Shown here: in pieces, positions 22,716 through 34,230 of the stretch
Layout of the letters: every line of letters starts with the position of its first letter
How positions within the stretch are numbered: position 1 is the stretch's first letter
Assembly (NCBI GenBank): GCA_963930645.1
Contig: CAWVNO010001198.1
Location: 620,001-684,000, forward strand
Reading direction: 5' to 3'
DNA length: 64,000 nt
From: Salticus scenicus
Taxonomy: Eukaryota; Arthropoda; Arachnida; Araneae; Salticidae
Program-made: the position numbers and the translations under genes
Notes under the pieces: model-generated
What the model was told of the DNA's origin: nothing
Seen by the model: only the letters and a program-made list of their open reading frames with translations
Databases searched by the model: none

Positions 22716-24045
22716 TAACAACATGTTTATGAACTTTATAAGAAAATGCTTAATAGGGTTTGCATGCGTTAGCTATATTAAACACTTAATTTTTTAACAT
22801 ACATTAAGGTTAGTGGATGAGTGTCAGGTAATTCATTTAAAACAAAAATGTAATAAGGGTCGACTGACACAAAGGGTTTGTAGGTTATAATTATTGGATA
22901 AAACATTATGTGTTTCGAAAACCCTTCATCAAGATTGGAACAACCGTTTCGAATGATACTCTCCCTTCATCAGATAGACTTAAACTTTTATTTTCTCAGA
23001 ATGAAACAAAACGATAGATGATTTACACTTATTGAAACCCCAACTTATAAATTATTCGACTTTCATTAAAAATGCAAGTCGCATATACACTTTGAAACAA
23101 TCAATAAATTTTATATTATCACTATGCATTAAATAAGTTTCCCATTTAACATTCAAGATGAATTTATTTTTACATTAATTAAAAATTGAATGCGTATTAA
23201 TTTTTAAAATGACTATTTTTTAAAAAGTTTTAAAACAGCTAATAAATTTGGCATATTATGAAAATTTTACATCACTCGATAAAATTTTATATAGGCAATA
23301 AAAGTTATACACATTATAAATATAAACTCATAAAGTAAATTTCACACTTAACATTTAAACTCTAGCCAAGCAATCTTAAAGCATTTTTTTAATCCTTTAT
23401 ACATAATCATAAACCTTTTGTTTCTATTGTAAAGTGAAGTATGACTCATGCTTTCGTTTCTATTGTAAAGTGAAGTATGACTCATGCTTTAATTAAAAGC
23501 TCTAATCAAAATTATAAGAAAATAAAGTTTAGGATACACCTATATATTATAGGTAAATTAATACAGCATAAATATTCATGTTTTTCAGTTAAGTAAAAAA
23601 GTTATATAATTAATTTTACAGAGTACTTAAAAAATAATATATAATTAGGTTTAAGAATTTTTTTTTTCTATAGTATGTATATATAAATTTTTAGTTAGAA
23701 AGTTTTTATTAAAATACAAAAACCGAAGTTTTGTACGATATTAACTTACAATGCACCTAAAACTTTAAATACATAGAAACAATTGTACAGTTGGTTTTGT
23801 CTGAAGCATATATAAATAATAAAATCTTACTGAATTTTGCTTTAAAACACTGTAAAGATTTTTGACACACATATTTTTGTATTGTTTAAATAAAATTTTT
23901 TAAGTGAAACAATATTAATGTTATAAAATAATACACTCAGCATGACTCACCGAGTGGGCTATTAGATAAAATTATTCCGCATACATGTAATAACATGTCT
24001 GATTTAACTATATACTGAATTGCCATTATTTCAGAAAAAGTTGGG

Positions 24046-24168
24046 ACTTACCTTAAAACACGTCCTACTCCCTTGGCAGACTTGGGGGAAATGAATGATA
24101 TGAGACATTCTTATCTAGCGAAATCCTAGTCACGTGATCATGATGTCATCCTCTCATCAGTGACGTCA
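24046..24168 (-). promoter_or_regulatory. CRE/E-box block and splice donor facing outward, left arm
   Basis: CACGTG (24131), TGATGTCA (24141) and TGACGTCA (24161) are packed in 38 bp. On the minus strand, reading away from the loop, a perfect AAG|GTAAGT splice donor follows with the exon ending at 24052. The mirror block in the right arm has two TGACGTCA sites. This looks like a promoter with a first exon, but no open frame or transcript supports it here. Confidence 0.4.
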
Positions 24169-24844
24169 CCGATTTCTTATCAGCTACCACAACGCGCGGA
24201 AATGTCTTTCAGTACGCAGTGAAGAATAATCAAAGTCCACGGGACATTACACGAAACGATTCCATTGTCTTATACGCTAAATTGAAATATAACACGCGGA
24301 AAAAAGATCGACATATGCCGGAGAAACTATACATACTGCCCGATGAAAATAAGCCGCACGGCTAAAGAGATGCTAGCAGGATGAGAGTCAAACTGCAACT
24401 GAAATCTAACGATTTGATAAGGTCTATAAATCACCCGTGTTCATTAGACTGTTTTGAAGAATGGGTTTTCCCCTCACTTAAGCAGAAGGGGTGAGTCATA
24501 GGTTTTACCCTCACCTAACCATCTATCGCGAAGATAACTCTTAATTAAGTTTCTTTATTAAAATTATGCAAATTTTCTGTATGTCCTTCAAATAACTCTT
24601 AATTAAGTTTTCTAATTAAAATTATGTAAATTTTATGTAAATCTTTCATGTTTGTCATATGCTCTCCTAGTTAAAGATTTAATAAACCTGACTTTTATAC
24701 AACATAAATAAATTTAATATGTATAACCTATTTGATGAGTCATCAATGGATGACTCATCCTAGACATGTCTGAACATGTCTGAACATGAATCTACTTGAA
24801 CACTAACATTTTACTGAATAAGAGATAATTACTATTCAAATCAA

Positions 24845-25002
24845 AAGTTATTTTTATATAAAGAAATGAACAATTTTTAAGATTATTTTTTCAATCATTA
24901 TGAATAAAAATTAATTATTAAGTACAAAATCTATTTACTTATAAGAAACTTAATTTTCATCAACTAGTGTTGTTTACTTAATTTCCAACATTGTATACTT
25001 TC
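24845..25002. other. Loop (non-palindromic centre) of the giant palindrome
   Basis: These 158 bp separate the arms. The left arm ends ...ATTCAAATCA and the right begins TGATTTGAAT. The loop is very AT-rich, with no open frame and no internal symmetry that I can see. A spacer of this size would make the palindrome clonable and less prone to loss than a perfect one. Confidence 0.8.
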
Positions 25003-25088
25003 TGATTTGAATAGTAATTATCGCTTATTCAGTAAAATGTTAGTGTTCAAGTAGATTCATGTTCAGACATGTTCAGACATGTCTAGGA

Positions 25089-28000
25089 TGAGTCATCCAT
25101 TGATGACTCATCAAATAGGTTATACTTATTAAATTTATTTATGTTGTATAAAAGTTAGGTTTATTAAATCTTTAACTAGGAGAGCATATGACAAACATGA
25201 AAGATTTACATAAAATTTACATAATTTTAATTAGAAAACTTAATTAAGAGATATTTGAAGGACATACAGAAAATTTGCAAAATTTTAATTAAGAAACTTA
25301 ATTAAGAGTTATCTTTGCGATAGATGGTTAGGTGAGGGTAAAACCTATGACTCACCCCTTCTGCTTAAGTGAGGGAAAACCCATTCTTCAAAACAGTCTA
25401 ATCAACACGGGTGATTTATAGACCTTATCAAATCGTTAGATTTCAGTTGCAGTTTGACTCTCATCCTGCTAGCATCTCTTTAGCCGTGCGGCTTATTTTC
25501 ATCGGGCAGTATGTATAGTTTCTCCGGCATATGTCGATCTTTTTTCCGCGTGTTATATTTCAATTTACCGTATAAGACATTGGAATCGTTTCGTGTAATG
25601 TCCCGTGGACTTTGATTATTCTTCACTGCGTACTGAAGGACATTTCCGCGCGTTGTGGTAGCTGATAAGAAATCGGTGACGTCACTGATGAGAGGATGAC
25701 GTCATGATCACGTGACTAGGATTTCGGTGGATAAGAAAGTCTCATATCATTCATTTCCCCCAAGTCTGCCAAGGGAGTAGGACGTGTTTTAAGGTAAGTC
25801 CCAACTTTTTCTGAAATAATGGCAATTCAGTATATAGTTAAATCAGACATGTTATTACATGTATGCGGAATAATTTTATGTAATAGCACACTCGGTGAGT
25901 CATGCTGAGTGTATTATTTTATAACATTAATATTGTTTCACTTAAAAAATTTTATTTAAACAATATAAAAATATGTGTGTCAAAAATCTTTAAGGTGTTT
26001 TAAAGCAAAATTCAATAAGATTTTATTATTTATATATGCTTCAGACAAAACCAACTGTACAATTGTTTCTATATATTTAAAGTTTTAGGTGCATTGTAAG
26101 TTAATATCGTACAAAACTTCGGTTATTGTATTTTAATAAAAACTTTCTAACTAAAAATTTATATATACATACTATAGAAAAAAAAAATTCTTAAACTTAA
26201 TTATACATTATTTTTTAAGTACTCTGTAAAATTAATTATATAACTTTTTTACTTAACTGAAAAACATGAATATTTATGCTGTATTAATTTACCTATAATA
26301 TATAGGTGTATCCTAAACTTTATTTTCTTATAATTTTGATTAGAGCTTTTAATTAAAGCATGAGTCATACTTCACTTTACAATAGAAACGAAAGCATGAG
26401 TCATACTTCACTTTACAATAGAAACAAAAGGTTTATGATTATGCATAAAGGGATAAAAAAAATGCTTTAAGATTGCTTGGCTAGAGTTTAAATGTTAAGT
26501 GTGAAATTTACTTTATGAGTTTATATTTATAATGTGTATAACTTTTATTGCCTATATAAAATTTTATCGAGTGATGTAAAATTTTCATAATATGCCAAAT
26601 TTATTAGCTGTTTTAAAACTTTTTTAAAAAATAGTCATTTTAAAAATTAATACGTGTTCAATTTTTAATTAATGTAAAAATAAATTCATCTTGAATGTTA
26701 AATGGGAAACTTATTTAATGCATAGTGATACTATAAAATTTATTGATTGTTTCAAAGTGTATATGCGACTTGCATTTTTAATGAAAGTCGAATAATTTAT
26801 AAGTTGGGGTTTTAATAAGTGTAAATCATCTATCGTTTTGTTTCATTCTGAGAAAATAAAAGTTTAAGTCTATCTGATGAAGGGAGAGTATCATTCGAAA
26901 CGGTTGTTCCAATCTTGATGAAGGGTTTTCGAAACGCATAACGTTTTATCCAACAATTATAACCTACAAACCCTTTGTTTCAGTCGACCCTTATTATATT
27001 TTTGTTTTAAATGAATTACCTGACACTCATCCACTAACTTTAATGTATGTTAAAAAATTAAGTGTTTAATATAGCTAACGCATGCAAACCCTATTAAGCA
27101 TTTTCTTATAAAGTTCATAAACATGTCGTTACAAGGATTTTAGAAGATCAAACGATTCTATGTTTAATGCTAGGTTCGAATTCAGCTTAAGAATCTACCC
27201 GTTTGTAGTTTTTCTTGGTTTTCACTAAAACTCGCTTAACTATAAGTTAGGAAGACTCGCACACAGAGCAATCCACTTATAGAACCAACAGTTAAATATT
27301 TAATGGTATAAGTTTATACTTGTAATCAATAAGTTTCAATACAACTGCATGACTCATTAACCTTGTAATTAGTGAACGATTCTATGATTAAAGCGGGAAA
27401 GTTTTGGGTTTGAATCCAACTCATCGACTTAATCGAATGGGTATTTTTCTTGGTTTTCTCTAAAACTCGCTTAAATACAGATTAGGATTCCTTAGAAAGA
27501 CTCTCATGCATTTCGCTTATAGGACCCTCGTTTTATTAATCGGTCTTAAGCCTTATGAATATCCATATGTGAATGTTTATTGTATAGTAAAACTTTTAAA
27601 TATAGTATTGTTTTATATAAGGTGTGATTATGTATAAATGAGTTATCGATTATGAAATAAATTTATCATTACTATAATACTCACATTAAAAGATTCTCAC
27701 TTATACAATTTAACGGTTATGCAAATTATTCAAACTCGTCACCGATGAGTCATCCCTCACGAACTTTCTCATAAGATGTTGTACATGAACGAACGAGGGG
27801 TGACTCAGCTTTTCCGGGAATTCTCTTATCTCTAGTAGATAAGGTGTTACAACTCAACGTTTCCCTGCATTCTTAGTTTGGCCGTCGTGTGAGTAGGTTG
27901 TTTTATCGTGTGTTATGTTTACCGTCCACTGCTTTGGAGTTTTAGCCGAAAATCCCCCCCCCCCTGTTTTTCCGCGTATTGTATTTCGGTTTTTCCGTAC

Positions 28001-30880
28001 CTGGATTCTTTAAGTATAATAGAATATTCCAACTCATCAACCAACCCGTTGGAATTTTTCTTGGTTTTTCTCTAAAACTGACTTCACTATAAGGCATATA
28101 TTAATATAATATATAGTTTATAACTAGATAAAATAATTGCTAACAACAATAAGATTTTTAATTTTATCCTATTAAGTAATTTTAAAACCTCTTTTTAGTT
28201 TTTTCTTATAAAGTTAAAGTGATTTCACAACCATTCATTAAAAAATTACACTTATATTTTAGTAAAACATTATTTATTCGATTAAATGCAAAGTTTAACC
28301 CTTAATGAATTATTTAAAATTTTATCTATACAGGAATAACATAAAAATTTACATTTATGTGCTAGTAAAAATAATTGCCTCATTAGAAGTTTCATTAACT
28401 AAAAACAATGAATTTCAATACAACTGTATGATTCTAGTATGATTCACGGTAAGTTATTTTCACTTAGACATTCTGAGCAAATCTTATTGTAAAGGATAAT
28501 TTCTTTCTGTGATAGTGTCACCCAAATTCTCTCACAAGGATTATTATTTAGTATTTTATTTTTAAATCATATATCCAACTTATAAAATTTAGCGGTTATG
28601 AAATAAATAATTTTTATTGCAATCCGTATAACTAATGTGAAATTTTCACAATGGAAAGTATTGCATGCATATAATTTAAATAATTACTAAAAACAATAAG
28701 ATTTCTGTTTTTAATTTTATCCTATTAAGTGATTTTAAAACCTCTTTTTAGTTTTTTTTCTTATAAAGTTAAAGTGATTTCAAACCTTTTCATTAAAAAT
28801 TACACTTATATTTTAGTAAAACTTTATTTATTTAATCGATTAAATGCAAAGTTTAACATTTAATGAATTATTTAAAATTTTATATATACAGGAATAATAT
28901 AAAAATTTACATTTATGTGCTGGTAAAAATAATTGTCTCATTAGCTAAAAACAATGAATTTCAATACAACTGCATGACTCACTGACCTCACGGTAAGTTA
29001 TTTTCACTTAGACATTCCGAGCAAATCTTATTGTAAAGGATAATTTCTTTCTGTGAAAGTGTCACCCAAATTCTCTCACAAGGAATATTGTTTAGTATTT
29101 TATTTTTAAATCATATATCCAACTTATAAAATTTAGCGGTTATGCAAATGAGTAATTTTTATTACTTATAGTTCAATCCGTATAAATAAGTTGAAAATTT
29201 TACCTTGCGATGTAATGCATATATTAAAATAATATATAGTTATTATACAAAAATCTCTCTTGCTATCTGATTATTTATAGATAGTTTATTAAATTAGTTT
29301 AATAACTAGAGAAAATAATTACTAAAACAATAAGATTTCTGTTTTTAATTTTATCCTATTAAGTGATTTTTAAACCTCTCATTAAAAATTACAGTTACAT
29401 TTTATTAAATCTTTGTTTATTAAATATAAAAAGCGCGACTTATTGTAAAATAATCCTGTTTTAAACACATTATTTTCTTAGCATAATTTTGAAACCAGTT
29501 CAATATTTTAATTGTAAAGTTCAACTCTCACTGCATTATTTAAATAAATGATCTCAAACACCAAAAGTCTTCTGCCAAATAGGTGTGATTCAACATTCTT
29601 ATCTTTATGAGTCATCGTCTAGCGATAAAACAGTTTCTCGCTTTCGTGTACAAGACTGAAGGTTGCATTTCGCTAGAGGGAAATTTCTTCAGTAATTTTT
29701 AAGTAAGTTTCATAATTTATTTTTACTATTTGATAATTTAACTTAATGTGTATCTCTACTCTATACTCTAATAAAATTATTTGTTTATATCATAAAAATT
29801 TTATTAAAACATATCTTTTATTAAAACTTTACAAAAATTATATAAGAAAATTTTTATTGTTTCATTGAAGAGAGATAAATCAATTTAAAATTTTTTTATT
29901 ATTGGTATTTACTTATAAGGAATTTTTTATTGTTACACTATAAACTTTTTTTTTTTTATTGTTACACTATAAACTTTTCTTATTGTTACTCTATAAACTT
30001 TTTTGTTTAATTAAAACTAAATTTTGCATAACATATAAAACTACTTTCACAAACGAATATTTATTGCTTAAATAAAACCTACAAAAGTTTTCATTTAACT
30101 TGTGTATGTTCAGAAATTACCTGAGTAAAACTAAATTTTGCAATATATATATATATATATAACTTCTTATTTAAATCAACTAAGATAGTATAAATTATAT
30201 TACTGCGTTAAACTCGAATAAATGTTAAATGTTAAGTAATATTTGGGTAGTATCAATATAATGTTTAAATTAAATAACATACTCATGTACTTATAACTTT
30301 TTGCTTACAAAATTTATGTAAAGTTTTAAAATTTTCGTGTTAGGATAAATTTAATAGTAACAGCATAAAGTTTAGTTAATTATAATGTATATAAAATTTA
30401 ATTGTTGATTTTAAACATTGTAAGCATTTTTTTAGATTAATATTATTATATGATAGTAATTTTTTTTTCTTTTTTTATTTATTTATAATTTTACTGTATA
30501 TCTTTGTATGCATGTTTTAAATTAATATTATTATATGATAGTCATTTTTTTAATTTATAACTTTACTGAATATCTTTGTATGCATTTTTTTAATTAATAT
30601 TATTATATAATAGTAATTTTTTTAAAATTAATATTATTATATAATAGTATTTTTTTTTTTTTAATTTATAACTATACTGTATATAAAAATAGTCGTTTAA
30701 AACTCGTTGTATGATATGCTTTGTGAAAATATTATTGCATTTTCCTAATTATTCACTGTATTTTAACTTAATCTTTATATGAGATAGTGTTGATTAGTAT
30801 AAGGCACGAGTCTTCAGCGTATATTACACATGATTCATCAAGGGTATGGGTTTTCCGTTGCAGGTGATAACTATGACTCA
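25089..30880. promoter_or_regulatory. Cluster of 12 TGASTCA (AP-1/bZIP) sites, right arm
   Basis: Sites at 25089, 25104, 25348, 25896, 26361, 26397, 27350, 27746, 27801, 28975, 29608 and 30874 mirror the left-arm set one for one. All twelve are intact in both arms, although neighbouring sequence has diverged in places (for example TGAATCA in a duplicated unit near 21404 and 28441). Confidence 0.5.
25677..25799 (+). promoter_or_regulatory. CRE/E-box block and splice donor facing outward, right arm
   Basis: TGACGTCA at 25677 and 25697 and CACGTG at 25709 are followed 80 bp downstream by AAG|GTAAGT (exon end 25793). Together with the left-arm block this forms a divergent, symmetric arrangement on both sides of the loop. 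No coding frame is evident in the presumed exon. Confidence 0.4.
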
Positions 30881-31877
30881 TGGTATATTCCGTATTATCT
30901 GTTTATAAGGAAACAGTTTATTTTCATTTAAAATGATGCATTGAATTTTTATGCAATTTATTTCAAATTTTTAAATAGAAATGTTTTATACAAAATAACT
31001 TTTAGTAACTGATAGTTCTTAAATTTAACGAATCCTTTTTATTATTATAGTTTATATCAATTATTTTATAAAAGAGAACTTATTTTTATTATTTCAATTT
31101 TAAAAGTATTTACCTGTTTAATTTAAATCAACTAAGATAGTATAAATAATATTACTGCGTTAAACTCGAATAAATGTTAAATAATATTTGTGTAGTATCA
31201 ATATAATGTTTAATTTAAATAACATACTCATGTACTTATAACCTTTTGCTTATAAAATTTATGTAAAGTTTTAAAAATTTCGTGTTAGGATAAATTTATT
31301 TAATAGTAACAACATAAAGTTTAGTTAATTATAATGTATATAAAATTTAATTGTTGATTTTAAACATTGTATGTATTTTTTAAATTAATATTATTATATG
31401 ATAGTCATTTTTATTTTTATTTTATTTTTTATTTATAACTTTACTGTATATCTTTGTATGCATTTTTTTTTAATTAATATTATTATATAATAGTAATTTT
31501 TTTTAATTAATGTTATTATATAATAGTAATTCTTTTTTCTTTATTTATAATTTTACTGTATGTCTTTGTAAGCAATTTTTTAGATTAATATTATTATATG
31601 ATAGTAATTTTTTTTTTTTTTCTTTTAATTTATATGATAGTAATTTTTTAAAGTGCATGTGTTCAATTTTTAACGAATGTAAGTTAGAGTTTAAATAAAT
31701 GTGAAACTTATTTAGTGAGAATATAAAGTTTAATTTATATAATTTTTATTATATTTAGTTTAATTTATATAAATTTTAGTATATAACTTTATTGTATATA
31801 AAATTTATTGTATTTAGTTTAATTTATAACATATAAATTATTTATACTCTTCCAATGGCAACACCCAAATTTTAATA

Positions 31878-32072
31878 TCAAAGTCTATACCATTCACATT
31901 CAATGTTTTTAATTATATAATACTCACCAACCCTTCGTTTTATTTTGTCAAATTCCCTGAAATACATAGGAAAATTTCTATTTAATTCTGTAATCAATTT
32001 ATAATCTCCGAATGGTAATGCGCAGATATTAAGATCAAAGTCTATACCATTCGTTAAATCCATTATATTCAT
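31878..32072 (-). CDS. Small open frame of 64 codons in right arm, function unknown
   Basis: Mirror copy of the frame at 17696-17890, with one amino-acid difference. It sits about 1.8 kb from the element end, just inside the 46-bp array and a GTTGCCA-type motif. No family is recognised. See the left-arm entry for the reasons to doubt it. Confidence 0.25.
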   Translation of the reverse strand: MNIMDLTNGIDFDLNICALPFGDYKLITELNRNFPMYFREFDKIKRRVGEYYIIKNIECEWYRL

Positions 32073-32794
32073 CTACCTTTGTTTCAGTGTTCAATTTTTA
32101 ACGATTGTAATAATAATATTTATAAGTTAGAGCTTAAAGAAATTTTAAAAGTGAAACTTATTTAGTGTTAACATAAAGTCGTTTTTGTTTTAAAATAAGT
32201 AATTATACGTATTACATGACATTCATTATTTAAAAAGAAATATGTGTTTTAAATTATTTATTATTGTTTTTAAATTTATGTGTATCGTTTTTGTTTTAAA
32301 ATAATTAATTATACGTATAATTGTATGACATTCATTATTGAAAAATGTGTATTTTAAATTATTTATTATTGTTTTGTTTTTAAATCTGTTTGTTAATCCA
32401 CTGATGACACTTATCCTCAAAATACGAAAATTTCTAGTTAAATCTGTAAAAATTTCTAATTTTCTAAATTTCAAGTTTTAAAATACTAAGTGTATTCATT
32501 AACCAATTAGAATGCAGTATTAGAATCATCTTGTTTCTATAAATTCTGTAAAAATTTCCTAATATAAATTTACAATGACAACACTAAAAGTATGAACTCC
32601 TATTTAAATTCCTTATTTATTATCTTAACGCAATATATTTTTAATCTCTAAAAATGCTAAGTTTCTAAAATACTCATAAATTGTTACTGATGTTAATTAA
32701 CTTCAGTAATTGATTGTTTCATTCAATCAAAAATGTTAAGTCCCACCGGAAATTATTTATACTCTTCTAATGGCAACACCTAAATTTTAATGTC

Positions 32795-33108
32795 TGTACC
32801 CTGTATATATTTTTAAATTGTTCCTGCACCTATGTAAATTGTTCCTGCATCCTGTATATATTTTTTAATTGTTCCTGCACCCTGTATATATCAATTGTTT
32901 CTGCACCTATGAAGATTGTTCCTGCACCCTGTATATATCAATTGTTTCTGCACCTATGAAGATTGTTCCTGCACCCTGTATATATCAATTGTTTCTGCAC
33001 CTATGAAGATTGTTCCTGCATCCTGTATATATCAATTGTTTCTGCATCTATGAAGATTGTTCCTGCACCCTGTATATATCAATTGTTTCTGCACCTATGA
33101 AGATTGTC
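32795..33108 (+). repeat. 46-bp minisatellite, right arm (about 7 units)
   Basis: Mirror of the array at 16661-16974, in the same orientation as 1897-3072. Both arms have the same unit number and the same degenerate innermost units. Confidence 0.9.
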
Positions 33109-33204
33109 TGAACCCATGCTTTGAAGACAACTCCAGAAAACTATGTGATGAGTTCATCAGGTTGATATTTTTTAATTTATTTTTTATTTTTATTTTTTTT
33201 TAAA

Positions 33205-33292
33205 GGAACTAACTCCCGCCTTGTTCTACGGAACGAAAAGGGGCACCGCAGGGCCTCGGGAGGGCAGTCTCCCAGGCGCTCAAGGTGAACTC
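33205..33292 (+). other. Conserved GC-rich subterminal block, right arm
   Basis: Near-identical to 3167-3250, apart from a few substitutions, for example TTGTTCTACGGAACG against TTGCTCTACGGAGCG. The pyrimidine-rich stretch after it is also shared. Confidence 0.6.
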
Positions 33293-33701
33293 TTTCTTTC
33301 TCTTTCTCTTTCTTCTCTTTTTTTTCTAACTTTATTCTTTCTAACTCTCATTTCTTAAATTTTGTATTCTCTTTCTAACTTTTTTCTATACATTTTTCTT
33401 TCACTTACTTCTCAAATTGTGTATGTATCTCTTTTCAGGCTAAGTCCCAAAAGATCGTGACGTCATCTAACCCTCCTGCAAAAATTCGAAAAAATTTTGA
33501 AGTCCCCAAAATTGTGAAAAAAAATACTAAGTCCGAAATTTAGGAAAATAAATCTAACTCCTTAAAATTCCCTCTCTCCCCGATAGATGGCACCACCAAA
33601 ACCTCATCCAAGATGATACTCAAAGTTTCTAGTCTTCCGGTGGCAACGTAAAGTTTTTTATTCTTCCGGTGGCAACACCCCCTCGTCCAAGATGATGACT
33701 A

Positions 33702-33834
33702 AGTAGTGTAAAAAGGAGACGTTGAGCGACAGGGTGGTGGGACGGTGGGTCTAGGGTGGAGGCGCCCTACACCCTGACCCACATCATCCCACCGTCCCAC
33801 CACCCTGCAGCTCAACTCTCCTTTTTACACTACT
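33702..33834. repeat. Terminal hairpin, right end of palindrome
   Basis: This is the 133-bp inverted repeat at the right end. Its outer strand carries the same asymmetric segment as the outer strand of the left terminus, so both ends are in the same hairpin orientation. Confidence 0.85.
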
Positions 33835-33840
33835 AATCCG
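33835..33840 (+). repeat. Target-site duplication, right copy (AATCCG)
   Basis: Identical to 15932-15937; see that entry. Confidence 0.85.
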
Positions 33841-33969
33841 TACAGTCGTTTTTAAAGAAACGCACTTGCGTGATCTGAAATTGAGCTATTTATACAAGAC
33901 GCCTATCAATTTCCCTGAACTAGAAAACTATATCATTTGAAATTACATCTAATGGAGTGTTTATTGTGC

Positions 33970-34230
33970 ATTTTTAAAATACTTTTAAACAATTGTTTCG
34001 GGTCCCCTTTGCCTTCGGTAGCATTTATATGATTCAGCAATCATATAACTTCCCGACTAGCTAGACATCTGAAACTTTTGGAATAGCTCAGAACACTATG
34101 AAAATGCATTTTTTAAATACTTTTACCCAATTGTTTCGGGTCCCCGCTGCCTTCGGTAGCGTTGGTATGATTCAACAGTCATATATCTTCACGACTCACT
34201 ACACATTTGAAATATTCAGGATTTTATCTC
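33970..34230 (+). repeat. Tandem pair with CGGGTCCCC...GCCTTCGGTAGC core
   Basis: Two units about 130 bp apart share AATTGTTTCGGGTCCCC, then TGCCTTCGGTAGC, then TATGATTCARCARTCATATA. The core CGGGTCCCCNCTGCCTTCGG also appears in the pair at 38867-39178. Confidence 0.75.

Larger units (their letters stand above)
18888..24757. promoter_or_regulatory. Cluster of 12 TGASTCA (AP-1/bZIP) sites, left arm
   Basis: Exact TGAGTCA or TGACTCA occurs at 18888, 20233, 20868, 22037, 22089, 22491, 23442, 23478, 23943, 24492, 24736 and 24751. Several extend to the 9-bp palindrome ATGASTCAT. Chance would give under one in 6 kb at even base composition. TGASTCA is the established core for AP-1 and Gcn4-type bZIP dimers. 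Some copies sit in duplicated blocks (TGAGTCATGCAGTTGTATTG at 20868 and 22491), so part of the count is inherited by duplication. Confidence 0.5.
15938..24844 (+). repeat. Giant palindrome, left arm
   Basis: Order from the outside in: hairpin terminus (15938-16070), GTTGCCA iterons, GC-rich block, 46-bp array (16661-16974), two small open frames, an AT-rich tandem duplication of about 945 bp (18120-18690 and 19080-19600), a second duplication of about 540 bp (20450-20990 and 21040-21560), three SINE-like segments (21755-22715), then the bZIP-site-rich inner part. Every one of these recurs mirrored in the right arm. Confidence 0.9.
15938..33834. mobile_element. 17.9-kb giant palindromic Polinton-type element without polymerase
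   Basis: The element starts AGTAGTG, ends CACTACT and is flanked by AATCCG on both sides, so it inserted as one 17,897-bp unit. Its left arm (15938-24844) and right arm (25003-33834) are inverted copies of each other around a 158-bp loop. They differ by scattered substitutions, run-length changes and indels totalling about 75 bp, so they are not simply a doubled assembly segment. The outermost 1 kb of each arm matches the right end of the polymerase element at 1897-3764. The interior of each arm is AT-rich, carries SINE copies and internal tandem duplications, and has no long open frame. It looks like a non-autonomous element moved by a polymerase-bearing relative. Confidence 0.85.
25003..33834 (-). 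repeat. Giant palindrome, right arm
   Basis: This is the inverted copy of 15938-24844. It differs by run lengths (fewer poly-A/TTTATAGTG units near 29930-30000 than the left arm has near 19790-19925), small indels and scattered substitutions. Landmarks: hairpin terminus 33702-33834, GC-rich block 33205-33292, 46-bp array 32795-33108, small open frame 31878-32072, SINE-like segments 27132-28092, CRE block 25677-25714. Confidence 0.9.

Noticed and set aside
15938..33834. Palindrome as an assembly artefact
   Set aside because: The arms differ by indels and substitutions, a unique loop lies between them, and a 6-bp duplication flanks the whole. Raw-read confirmation is still desirable.
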